Under the pieces are notes generated by a model. It made no database searches and was not told the origin of the DNA. It worked only from the letters and a program-made list of their open reading frames with translations. From Streptomyces longisporoflavus (GTDB lineage Bacteria; Actinomycetota; Actinomycetes; Streptomycetales; Streptomycetaceae), in assembly GCF_014649775.1 (NCBI RefSeq), contig NZ_BMTR01000013.1, positions 1-64,000 on the forward strand: DNA of 64,000 nucleotides, read 5' to 3'. The translations under genes were made by a program, and so were the position numbers. Positions 24,872 through 32,868 of this stretch are shown piece by piece. The stretch's first letter is position 1. The number at the start of each line of letters is the position of its first letter.

Positions 24872-24979
24872 CGCGTCCTCCTGCTTGGTCCTGCTCTTGG
24901 TCCTGCTTGGACAGTCGCTCTGCTGGGCAGTCATAGAAAAGCCACGGGCTTTGACCGGCTTCCCGCACCCCTGGCTTCC

Positions 24980-24998
24980 TATACCCCTGGCGGGTATA
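24980..24998. promoter_or_regulatory. CsoR operator
   Basis: TATACCCCTGGCGGGTATA is a 19-bp pseudo-palindrome of the TAxCCC...GGGTA type bound by CsoR. It lies 108 bp upstream of csoR and about 135 bp upstream of the divergent DUF47 gene, and could control either or both. Confidence 0.8.
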
Positions 24999-25132
24999 GA
25001 ATACTCGATTGCTCGGGGGGCGTGCTGATCACTGTGCCTGATGGGCGACACTGGGGTCTGGCCGGTTAGCCGTGGCCGGATGATGCGCCTAGCATCAGCC
25101 TGACCGAATCCAGAGCACCCCGAGGACCCCAC

Positions 25133-25753
25133 GTGCGCTTTCGTCTGACCCCCAGGGAGACGAGCTTCTACGACATGTTCGCCGCTTCCGCGGACAACAT
25201 TGTCACGGGCTCGAAGCTCCTTATGGAACTGCTCGGAGCTGACGCCTCCGCCCGAGCCGAGATCGCAGAGCGTATGCGGGCCGCGGAGCACGCTGGAGAT
25301 GACGCGACACATGCGATCTTCCACCAGCTGAACTCCTCCTTCATCACGCCGTTCGACCGCGAGGACATCTACAACCTGGCCTCGTCCCTCGACGACATCA
25401 TGGACTTCATGGAGGAGGCCGTCGACCTGGTCGTCCTTTACCAGGTCGAGGAACTCCCCAAGGGTGTCGAGCAGCAGATCGAGGTCTTGTCGCGAGCCGC
25501 CGAGCTCACGGCCGAGGCCATGCCGAACCTGCGGACCATGGAGAACCTCACCGAGTACTGGATCGAGGTCAACCGTCTGGAGAACCAGGCCGACCAGATT
25601 CACCGGAAGCTTCTCGCTCAGCTCTTCAACGGCAAGTACGACGCCATAGAGGTACTGAAGCTGAAGCAGATCGTCGACGTGCTCGAAGAGGCGGCCGACG
25701 CGTTCGAGCACGTCGCGAACACGGTGGAGACCATCGCGGTCAAGGAGTCCTGA
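25133..25753 (+). CDS. PhoU-like DUF47 protein, Pit accessory
   Basis: A 206-residue all-alpha protein of the DUF47 (PhoU-like) family. Metal-binding-type motifs are visible in EHAGDDATHAI and FDREDIYNL, and again in RLENQADQIHR. These proteins partner with Pit phosphate transporters encoded in the same operon. The start is GTG 25133, and pit begins 9 bp after its stop. Confidence 0.92.
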   Translation: MRFRLTPRETSFYDMFAASADNIVTGSKLLMELLGADASARAEIAERMRAAEHAGDDATHAIFHQLNSSFITPFDREDIYNLASSLDDIMDFMEEAVDLVVLYQVEELPKGVEQQIEVLSRAAELTAEAMPNLRTMENLTEYWIEVNRLENQADQIHRKLLAQLFNGKYDAIEVLKLKQIVDVLEEAADAFEHVANTVETIAVKES

Positions 25754-25762
25754 GGCCTCTCC

Positions 25763-26761
25763 ATGGACACCTTTGCTTTGGTCGTGACCATTGGCGTCGC
25801 GCTCGGATTTACGTACACGAATGGCTTTCACGACTCTGCGAATGCCATCGCCACTTCCGTCTCCACGCGTGCGCTGACGCCCCGTGCGGCTCTCGCGATG
25901 GCCGCCGTCATGAACCTCGCCGGTGCCTTCATGGGCAGCGGGGTCGCCAAGACGGTCAGTAAGGGTCTGATCGAGACGCCCGAAGGCAACAAGGGAATGT
26001 GGATCCTCTTTGCCGCCCTGGTGGGCGCCATTGTCTGGAACCTCATCACCTGGTATTTCGGGCTGCCTTCCTCCTCCTCCCACGCGCTTTTCGGTGGAAT
26101 GGTCGGAGCCGCGCTCGCCGGTGGCATCGGGGTGATCTGGTCGGGCGTTCTCGACAAGGTCGTGATCCCGATGTTCATTTCGCCTTTGGTCGGCCTGGTC
26201 GCCGGTTATCTGGTGATGTGCGCGATCATGTGGATGTTCCGGAAGTCCAACCCGCACAAGGCCAAGCGCGGTTTCCGGATCGCGCAGACGGTGTCCGCGG
26301 CCGGAATGGCGCTCGGACACGGCCTGCAGGACGCCCAGAAGACCATGGGCATCGTGGTGATGGCCCTGGTCATCTCCGATGTGCAGAGCGCCGACGCGCC
26401 GATTCCGATCTGGGTCAAGATCGCCTGTGCGCTGATGCTCTCCGCCGGTACGTACGCGGGTGGCTGGCGCATCATGCGTACGCTCGGCCGCAAGATCATC
26501 GAGCTGGACCCGCCGCAGGGATTCGCCGCCGAGACGACCGGCGCGGGCATCATGTTCACCACCGCGTTCATGTTCCACGCGCCGATCTCGACCACGCACG
26601 TGATCACTTCCGCGATTATGGGTGTGGGCGCCACCAAGCGCGTCAACGCGGTGCGCTGGGGCGTTGCCAAGAACATTATTCTGGGCTGGTTCATCACGAT
26701 GCCGGCGGCCGCGATCGTCGCCGCCGTCAGTTTCTGGATCGTGAATCTCGCTTTCCTCTAG
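25763..26761 (+). CDS. pitH1: PitH1, low-affinity inorganic phosphate transporter
   Basis: A 332-residue Pit-family (PiT/PHO4) permease with about nine membrane helices. Both family signatures are visible: GFHDSANAIATSVSTRAL near the N-terminus and ISTTHVITSAIMGVGATKR near the C-terminus. It carries metal-phosphate by proton symport when phosphate is plentiful. The S. coelicolor orthologue is SCO4138, from memory. It ends at a strong terminator. Confidence 0.94.
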   Translation: MDTFALVVTIGVALGFTYTNGFHDSANAIATSVSTRALTPRAALAMAAVMNLAGAFMGSGVAKTVSKGLIETPEGNKGMWILFAALVGAIVWNLITWYFGLPSSSSHALFGGMVGAALAGGIGVIWSGVLDKVVIPMFISPLVGLVAGYLVMCAIMWMFRKSNPHKAKRGFRIAQTVSAAGMALGHGLQDAQKTMGIVVMALVISDVQSADAPIPIWVKIACALMLSAGTYAGGWRIMRTLGRKIIELDPPQGFAAETTGAGIMFTTAFMFHAPISTTHVITSAIMGVGATKRVNAVRWGVAKNIILGWFITMPAAAIVAAVSFWIVNLAFL

Positions 26762-26790
26762 GAACTCGCGGACACGAGAAAAGCGCAACG

Positions 26791-26829
26791 GAAAGGCCCG
26801 CCCCCCGGGAGCCAGGGGGCGGGCCTTTC
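26791..26829 (+). terminator. Bidirectional terminator between pitH1 and pstB
   Basis: A 15-bp perfect stem (gaaaggcccgccccc at 26791-26805 with its complement at 26815-26829) followed by T-rich sequence. It sits between convergent genes, and the A-rich left arm would act as the T tract for the opposite strand. Confidence 0.92.
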
Positions 26830-26891
26830 TTTGTTGCCCCTGCGGTGGCACCGCCATGCAGCACCGCGGGGAGTCCGTCGCAGCCCGGGGT

Positions 26892-27668
26892 CTAGCCGAA
26901 GCGGCCCGAGATGTAGTCCTCGGTCGCCTGCACGGACGGGTTGGAGAAGATCCGCTCCGTCTCGTCGATCTCCACGAGCTTGCCGGGCTGGCCGACCGCC
27001 GCGAGGTTGAAGAAGGCCGTACGGTCCGAGACGCGCGCCGCCTGCTGCATGTTGTGCGTCACGATGACGATCGTGAAGCGCTCCTTGAGCTCGCCGATCA
27101 GGTCCTCGATGGCGAGCGTCGAGATCGGGTCGAGGGCCGAGCAGGGCTCGTCCATGAGCAGGACCTGCGGCTCGACGGCGATGGCCCGCGCGATGCACAG
27201 ACGCTGCTGCTGACCGCCGGAGAGGCCGGAGCCGGGCTTGTTGAGGCGGTCCTTGACCTCGTTCCAGAGGTTGGCGCCCTTGAGGGACTTCTCGACGATG
27301 GCGTTCAGCTCGCTCTTCTTGTACGAGCCGTTGAGCCGCAGGCCCGCCGCCACGTTGTCGAAGATCGACATCGTCGGGAACGGGTTGGGGCGCTGGAACA
27401 CCATGCCGATCGTGCGGCGCACGTTGACCGGGTCGACGCCGGCGCCGTAGAGGTCCTCGTCGTCGAGGAGGACCTTGCCCTCCACGCGGCCGCCGGTGGT
27501 GACCTCGTGCATGCGGTTGAGGGTGCGCAGGAAGGTGGACTTGCCGCAGCCGGAGGGGCCGATGAAGGCCGTCACGGAGCGGGGCTCCACGGTCATCGAG
27601 ATGTCCTCGATGGCCTTGTGGGAGCCGTAGAACGCTGTCAGGCCGGATACGTCGATTCGCTTGGCCAT
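26892..27668 (-). CDS. pstB: PstB, phosphate ABC transporter ATPase
   Basis: A 258-residue ABC ATPase. Walker A is GPSGCGKST, the signature LSGGQQQRL, Walker B VLLMDEPCSALDP, with the PstB-typical QRPNPFPTMSIFDN. It energises the PstSCAB high-affinity phosphate importer. ATG 27668 is the right start: the frame stays open upstream but that part overlaps pstA. It is last gene of pstSCAB. Confidence 0.96.
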   Translation of the reverse strand: MAKRIDVSGLTAFYGSHKAIEDISMTVEPRSVTAFIGPSGCGKSTFLRTLNRMHEVTTGGRVEGKVLLDDEDLYGAGVDPVNVRRTIGMVFQRPNPFPTMSIFDNVAAGLRLNGSYKKSELNAIVEKSLKGANLWNEVKDRLNKPGSGLSGGQQQRLCIARAIAVEPQVLLMDEPCSALDPISTLAIEDLIGELKERFTIVIVTHNMQQAARVSDRTAFFNLAAVGQPGKLVEIDETERIFSNPSVQATEDYISGRFG

Positions 27669-27718
27669 GGGAATCACTGCTTTCAGGGGGTTACAGAGAG
27701 GTCGCTGATGTGGCCGCG

Positions 27719-28771
27719 TCAGCGGCCCGTCTTGGGGGCCTTCCAGCGGGCTACGCCGCGGGCCGCCAGATTGAGGATCATGATGAAGCCGATGAGGGCC
27801 AGGGCCGCTGCCCAGGCGCGGTCGTAACCGGCCTGGTTGCCCGCCGCGTACTGCTGGTAGATGTACAGCGGCAGCGAGGCCTGCGAGCCTTCGAACGGGT
27901 TCGTGTTGATCATGGGGTTGACCCAGACCAGGAGCAGCACCGGCGCGGTCTCGCCCGCGATACGGGCGACCGCGAGCATGACGCCGGTCGTGATGCCGCC
28001 GATCGCGGTGGGCAGGACCACCTTCAGGATGGTCCGCCACTTCGGGATGCCGAGGGCAAGCGAGGCCTCGCGCAGCTCGTTCGGGACGAGCTTGAGCATC
28101 TCCTCCGTGGAGCGCACGACCACCGGCATCATCAGGATGGCGAGCGCCATGGCGCCGGCCCAGCCGGAGAAGTCGAAGCCCAGGATAAGGATCCAGAAGC
28201 TGAGGACGAACAGGCCCGCGACGATCGAGGGGATGCCGGTCATGACGTCCACGAAGAACGTGACGACCTTGGCGAGCTTCCCGCGTCCGTACTCGACGAG
28301 GTAGATCGCGGTGAGCATGCCGATCGGCACGGCGATCACCGAGGCGAGGAGCACCTGCTCCAGGGTGCCGAGGATCGCGTGGTAGATGCCGCCGCCGGGC
28401 TCGTCGTCCGCCACCACGCCCATGGAGTGGGTCAGGAAGTAGCCGTTGAAGACGGTGGAACCGCGCTCGACGGTCTCGAAGACCAGGGAGGCGAGCGGGA
28501 CGACCGCGAGCAGGAACGTGACCCACACCAGCGAGGTGGCGAGGCGGTCCTTGGCCTGGCGTCCGCCCTCGACGGCGACCGCGACGGCGTACGAGGCGAC
28601 GATGAAGAGGACGGCCGCGATCAGGCCCCACTGGATGCGGCTGTCGAGGCCCGCGACTGTGCCGATCGCGACGGCGACGGCGGCGGAGCCCAGCGCGACG
28701 ACGGCCGGCGTCCAGCGCGGAAGGCGGGCGCCTCGCAGGCTCGCGGGCTTGGCGATGGTGGTGGTGCTCAT
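27719..28771 (-). CDS. pstA: PstA, phosphate ABC transporter permease
   Basis: A 350-residue permease with about eight hydrophobic segments and the cytoplasmic coupling loop LREASLALGIPKWRTILKVV. It pairs with PstC to form the phosphate channel. Its start overlaps the pstC stop by 4 bp. Confidence 0.95.
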   Translation of the reverse strand: MSTTTIAKPASLRGARLPRWTPAVVALGSAAVAVAIGTVAGLDSRIQWGLIAAVLFIVASYAVAVAVEGGRQAKDRLATSLVWVTFLLAVVPLASLVFETVERGSTVFNGYFLTHSMGVVADDEPGGGIYHAILGTLEQVLLASVIAVPIGMLTAIYLVEYGRGKLAKVVTFFVDVMTGIPSIVAGLFVLSFWILILGFDFSGWAGAMALAILMMPVVVRSTEEMLKLVPNELREASLALGIPKWRTILKVVLPTAIGGITTGVMLAVARIAGETAPVLLLVWVNPMINTNPFEGSQASLPLYIYQQYAAGNQAGYDRAWAAALALIGFIMILNLAARGVARWKAPKTGR

Positions 28772-29799
28772 GCGTTGGCCCCCGAGTACTCCTTGCGGCG
28801 CGCGATGATCAGGCGGGCCGCGCCGTTGACCAGCAGGGTGATGACGAAGAGGACCAGACCGGACGCGATGAGCGCGTCACGGCCGTACTCGGTCGCCTCG
28901 TTGAACTTGCTGGCGATGTTCTGCGCGAAGGTGCCGCCGCCGAAGTCGAGGACCGAGGCGTTGATCACGAAGCTCGGGGAGAGCACGGTGGCGACGGCGA
29001 TCGTCTCGCCGAGCGCGCGGCCGAGGCCCAGCATCGAGGCGGAGATGACGCCCGAGCGGGCGAAGGGCAGCACCGACATGCGGATGGTTTCCCAGCGCGT
29101 GGCGCCGAGCGCGAGCGCGGCCTCCTCGTGCATCTTCGGGACCTGGAGGAAGACCTCGCGGCTGACGTTCGTGATGATCGGAAGGATCATGATGGCGAGC
29201 AGGATGCCCACCGTCATCAGGGAGCGTGGGGCGCCGCCCTGGTACGAGAAGATCCCGGTCCAGCCGAAGTAGTCGTCGAGCCAGCTGTAGAGTCCGGTGA
29301 GGTTCGGGGCGACCACGAGGGCGCCCCAGAGGCCGTAGACGATCGAGGGCACCGCGGCCAGCAGGTCGATCACGAAGGCGATCGGGGTGGCCAGCCTGCG
29401 CGGCGCGTAGTGCGAGATGAACAGCGCGATGCCGATGGCGATGGGAACGGCGATCACGAGGGCGATGATCGAGCTCACCACGGTGCCGAAGACCAGGACC
29501 GCGATGCCGAAATACGGCTTGCCGTTCGTGGCCGTACCGGCCGGGTCCCACTCGAAGGTGGTGAGGAAGTTGCCCGTGTTGTCCGACAGCGCGAGGGCCG
29601 CTCGGTACGTCAGGAAGGCCGCGATGGCGGCCATGATGACGAGGAGCGCGATGCCCGAGCCACGCGAGAGACCGAGGAAGATCCGGTCACCGGGGCGGGT
29701 GGCGCCGCGGGCGGCACGCTTGGGCGTGACCTGCGACGGCTTGACGTCGTGGCGGGGTGGCGGGGAGGTCGGTGAGGTCGTACTGCTCGGTATATCCAT
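28768..29799 (-). CDS. pstC: PstC, phosphate ABC transporter permease
   Basis: A 343-residue permease with about seven helices after a Pro/Thr-rich cytoplasmic N-terminus. The coupling loop is MHEEAALALGATRWETIRMS. ATG 29799 is chosen because the open frame further upstream lies inside the pstS coding region. A hairpin in the 116-bp pstS-pstC gap probably sets the pstS to pstC ratio. Confidence 0.95.
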   Translation of the reverse strand: MDIPSSTTSPTSPPPRHDVKPSQVTPKRAARGATRPGDRIFLGLSRGSGIALLVIMAAIAAFLTYRAALALSDNTGNFLTTFEWDPAGTATNGKPYFGIAVLVFGTVVSSIIALVIAVPIAIGIALFISHYAPRRLATPIAFVIDLLAAVPSIVYGLWGALVVAPNLTGLYSWLDDYFGWTGIFSYQGGAPRSLMTVGILLAIMILPIITNVSREVFLQVPKMHEEAALALGATRWETIRMSVLPFARSGVISASMLGLGRALGETIAVATVLSPSFVINASVLDFGGGTFAQNIASKFNEATEYGRDALIASGLVLFVITLLVNGAARLIIARRKEYSGANA

Positions 29800-29871
29800 G
29801 GGATTCTCCGGTCTGCGGAGCCGTCCCCGCCTCTTGGGCGGGAGCCGCTCCTGGCGGCGGTGCACCGGACG

Positions 29872-29906
29872 GTGCGGCCGGCCCTGGTTCGCCGGGCCGG
29901 CCGCAC
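29872..29906 (-). terminator. Intercistronic hairpin between pstS and pstC
   Basis: A perfect 13-bp GC-rich stem (29872-29884 with 29894-29906) with a 9-nt loop, starting about 10 bp after the pstS stop. No T tract follows. It probably attenuates read-through or stabilises pstS mRNA so that the binding protein is made in excess of the membrane components. Confidence 0.7.
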
Positions 29907-29915
29907 TCGGTTCAG

Positions 29916-31046
29916 CTAGCTCAGGCCCGCGACGGTCGTGCGGACCTTGGAGATGATCTCGGCCGGGATCGGCGCGTAGTCGTTCTCCTTGAGGACGTTC
30001 TGGCCGTCTTCGCTGGCGATGTAGGTCAGGAAGGACTTGGTCGCGGCGAGGGTCTCGGCCTTGTTGCCCTTCTCGCAGAGGACCTCGTACGTCACCAGGG
30101 TGATCGGGTACGCGCCCTCGGCGGTGGGCTTGTAGTTCAGCTCCAGGGCGAGGTCCTTGCCCTTGCCGACGACCTTGGCCTCGGAGATCGCCTTGGAGGC
30201 GTTGTCGACGGTGGCCTTCACCGGCTCCTTGGCGTCGGTCTTCAGGTCGACCGTGTTGATGCCGTCGGAGGCGTAGGAGAGCTCGAAGTAGGAGATGGCG
30301 CCCTCGGTCTGCTTGACCTGGCCCGCGACACCGGAGGAACCGTTGGCGGACTGGCCGCCCTTGGCCTGCCAGGACTTGCCGGGCTCGTGCGACCAGGCGG
30401 AGGGGGCCGCGCCCTTGAGGTACTTGGTGAAGTTGTCCGTCGTGCCGGACTCGTCCGAGCGGTGGAACGCCTGGATCTTGGTGCCGGGGAGCTTGGCGTC
30501 GGGGTTCAGCTTCTGGATGGCCTCGTCGTCCCAGGTCTTGATCTTGTCGTCGAAGATCTTGGCGAGGGTCGCGGCGTCCAGGACGAGGTTGTCCACGCCG
30601 GGCACGTTGTAGCCCACGGCGATCGGGCCGCCGACCATCGGCAGGTCGATGGCCTGGCTGTTCTTGCAGACCTTCTTCGACGCCTCGATCTCCTCGGGCT
30701 TCAGCGCCGAGTCGGAGCCCGCGAAGGCGGTCTGGCCCTGCATGAACGCGGTGATGCCCGCGCCCGAACCCGTCGGGTTGTAGTTCAGCTGCACGTCCTT
30801 GCAGGCGGTCGAGTAGACCTTGCGCCAGGCGTCGATGGCGTTCTTCTGCGCGGACGAACCGGAGGCCGCGAGCTGGCCCTTGGCGTCGTCGCACTTGATG
30901 TTGGCGTTGGCGTTCGTCTTCTCGCCGCTGCCGCCGCTGCCGCCGCTCGTGTCGTCGGAGCCGCACGCCGTGAGGGCCAGGGCGCCGGAGACGGCGATGG
31001 CGCCGAGGGAGAGGGCGCGGAGCCGGTTCTTGCGCTGAAGCTTCAC
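29916..31046 (-). CDS. pstS: PstS, phosphate-binding lipoprotein
   Basis: A 376-residue solute-binding lipoprotein. The signal peptide ends in the lipobox LTAC (Cys28). Phosphate-binding segments include SGSSAQKNA, GSGAGITAFMQGQTAFAGSD and HRSDESGTTDNF. The GTG start at 31046 follows GGAAGA. Under phosphate limitation PhoP activates it through the PHO box at 31174-31217. It is the first gene of pstSCAB. Confidence 0.96.
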   Translation of the reverse strand: MKLQRKNRLRALSLGAIAVSGALALTACGSDDTSGGSGGSGEKTNANANIKCDDAKGQLAASGSSAQKNAIDAWRKVYSTACKDVQLNYNPTGSGAGITAFMQGQTAFAGSDSALKPEEIEASKKVCKNSQAIDLPMVGGPIAVGYNVPGVDNLVLDAATLAKIFDDKIKTWDDEAIQKLNPDAKLPGTKIQAFHRSDESGTTDNFTKYLKGAAPSAWSHEPGKSWQAKGGQSANGSSGVAGQVKQTEGAISYFELSYASDGINTVDLKTDAKEPVKATVDNASKAISEAKVVGKGKDLALELNYKPTAEGAYPITLVTYEVLCEKGNKAETLAATKSFLTYIASEDGQNVLKENDYAPIPAEIISKVRTTVAGLS

Positions 31047-31173
31047 TTTCGGGTCTTCCTTCCGGGAGCCGCCTGCTCTCTGCCGGCGGCGTGCGAGGTC
31101 TTCGTCGTAGCGGGTGCTGCGGTGCTGCGGTGCTGCGGTCTTACGTTGCGTTTGTACGGCTGAAATTAGGCAG

Positions 31174-31217
31174 GGCAGGTGAAGCCGCCGATGGGCATGA
31201 GTGAACGGCGGGTGAAC
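31174..31217 (-). promoter_or_regulatory. PHO box (PhoP operator) of pstS
   Basis: Read on the minus strand, four 11-bp units lie head to tail: GTTCACCCGCC, GTTCACTCATG, CCCATCGGCGG and CTTCACCTGCC. Units 1, 2 and 4 carry the TTCAC core expected for PhoP direct-repeat sites. It lies about 130 bp upstream of the pstS start. The rest of the 314-bp gap to 31361 holds the promoter and the 3' flank of the NUDIX gene. Confidence 0.92.
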
Positions 31218-31360
31218 CTCGGCGGTCGGCCTGGTTAGAAGGCGGGTCGCAGTGTGCGACTGTCACGTTACGTGGCGTAAGTGGCACGCTGTTCGACCGG
31301 CGTCGGGGGTTCCGCGAGCGCCGGTTGCCGCCGGTTGCCGCCGGATTCCCGGCGGTTCCG

Positions 31361-31783
31361 TCAGGCCGTGTGGCGGGCGTCGAGCAATGCGTCGATCAGT
31401 TGCCGGTCGCGGGGTTGCGTGAGGCGGTTGCGGGCCGCGGTCGGGGGGAGCCAGATGATGCGGTCCACCTCGTCGTTCGGGGTGAAGTGGCCGTCGGCTG
31501 CTTCGGCCGCCCAGTAGCTGACCTCTTTGGGGCGGTTCTGGGCCACGTAGCGGACCGTGGGGAGGCGGGCGCCGGGGGTGCAGCGGTGGCCCGTCTCCTC
31601 CTCGACCTCGCGCAGGGCGCCGGCCAGGGGGCTCTCGGCGCGCTTCAGCTTGCCCTTGGGGTGCGACCAGTCGTCGTACTTCGGCCGGTGGACCAGGCAG
31701 ATCTCCAGCTCCCCGTCGTACGGGGAGTGACGCCACAGGACACAGCCCGCGGCCCGGACGACCTCGCCCTCGGCGTACGTCAT
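31361..31783 (-). CDS. NUDIX hydrolase (MutT-like)
   Basis: A 140-residue NUDIX protein. The Nudix box runs from the Gly in GALREVEEETG, with the preceding KGKLKRAESP and catalytic glutamates REVEEE. The substrate would be a nucleoside diphosphate linked to another group, such as an oxidised nucleotide or polyphosphate-derived compound. ATG 31783 overlaps the CHAD stop by 4 bp, so it belongs to the ppk-CHAD-NUDIX operon. Confidence 0.92.
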   Translation of the reverse strand: MTYAEGEVVRAAGCVLWRHSPYDGELEICLVHRPKYDDWSHPKGKLKRAESPLAGALREVEEETGHRCTPGARLPTVRYVAQNRPKEVSYWAAEAADGHFTPNDEVDRIIWLPPTAARNRLTQPRDRQLIDALLDARHTA

Positions 31784-32868
31784 GGGGTGCTCACCGCTTC
31801 CGGCTCGCGGAGCCAGGCCTGGTGGAACGCGAAGCGGGCCGCCTCCACCTCGTGCCGCTGGTCGGCGTGCAGGACGCCGAGTGCGTACGCGGTCGCCGGG
31901 GCGATGCGCGGGGTGCGGGCCGCCGACGCCGCGGCCGACGCGGCGTCCGCGGCATCGCGGTGGCGGTCGAGGGCGCGGCTCGCGTCGGCGAGGCGCGGGT
32001 CGTCGCCCGGGCATCCGGTCAGGACTTCCCTGGCGTACCTGTGCAGACGCAGGAGGTCGCGGGTCTTCAGCCAGGGCACGTCCTGGGCTTCGGGAGCGGC
32101 GTCCGCGTCGGCGGCGAGGCCGTGCGTCAGCGCTTCCGCGTTGTACGGATGGCCCGCCTGGCCCAGGGGGAGCGCGGCGACGGCGTTGGCCAGCTCCTCC
32201 TCGGCCCCGGCCGCGAGCAGCTTCAGGTCATCCGCCGCCCGGCTCAGCGGAACCTCGCTCGCCAGTACGGCCACGTTGTCCGCCACCGCGTGGAAGCGGG
32301 AGGAGCCGAACGCCTGAAGCGCGGCGGAGTGGGCCCGCGTACGGGCGAGGGTGAGCTGGCGCTCCAGCAGGGCAGCCGCTTTGGCCGCGCCCACCGTCAA
32401 TCCGCGCGGGGCGCTGCCCTGGTCGTCCGCGCCCCGCGGCGCGGCCCAGCCGTTGCGCCCCGCGTTGCGCCCGCCCCCGGCGACAGCGCCCCCGGCCACG
32501 GCGCCGGCCGTGACAGGCGCGGGCACCGCAGGGGCGCCCGAGAGGCGGTGCAGGGCGTCCAGGAGACGTACCAAGCGGGCCGCGTAGGCGTGTTCGCGGG
32601 CCAACGTGCCCGAAAGCCATGCCAGTTCGGGCCGCAGCCCCGCCGCCCACTCCTGGTCGAGCAGCGGGCGGAACGTGTGCAGGGTGCCGCCGATACGGCG
32701 GGCCGCGCGGCGCAGGGCGCGGGCCGCCTCCAGGGACTCCTCGGCGCCCTGCGCGTCGGTCGTCGACTCGCGGTGCAGCCTCAGCGAGCGCAGGAACTCC
32801 GTGGCCTGGCCCTGCAGATAGGCCGACAGGACATCGCCGGTCGTCGTCTCATGGTTTAGCTGTGCCAC
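31780..32868 (-). CDS. CHAD-domain protein (polyphosphate-associated)
   Basis: A 362-residue all-alpha CHAD domain with conserved basic and His residues (VLSAYLQGQATEFLRS, RRIGGTLHTFRPLL, ELAWLSGTLAREHAYAARL). CHAD domains bind polyphosphate, and the gene directly follows ppk with a 20-bp overlap. From the GTG start (32868) translation is probably coupled to ppk. It may anchor polyphosphate or help its regulation. Confidence 0.92.
   Translation of the reverse strand: MAQLNHETTTGDVLSAYLQGQATEFLRSLRLHRESTTDAQGAEESLEAARALRRAARRIGGTLHTFRPLLDQEWAAGLRPELAWLSGTLAREHAYAARLVRLLDALHRLSGAPAVPAPVTAGAVAGGAVAGGGRNAGRNGWAAPRGADDQGSAPRGLTVGAAKAAALLERQLTLARTRAHSAALQAFGSSRFHAVADNVAVLASEVPLSRAADDLKLLAAGAEEELANAVAALPLGQAGHPYNAEALTHGLAADADAAPEAQDVPWLKTRDLLRLHRYAREVLTGCPGDDPRLADASRALDRHRDAADAASAAASAARTPRIAPATAYALGVLHADQRHEVEAARFAFHQAWLREPEAVSTP

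Noticed and set aside
24518..26857. 779-residue form of CsoR
   Set aside because: The upstream part is the complement of the DUF47 and pitH1 genes; CsoR proteins are about 100-120 residues and AGGAGG precedes ATG 24871.
26892..28631. Extended 579-residue form of PstB
   Set aside because: The extra N-terminus overlaps pstA out of frame and has antisense-like composition; ATG 27668 gives the normal PstB length.
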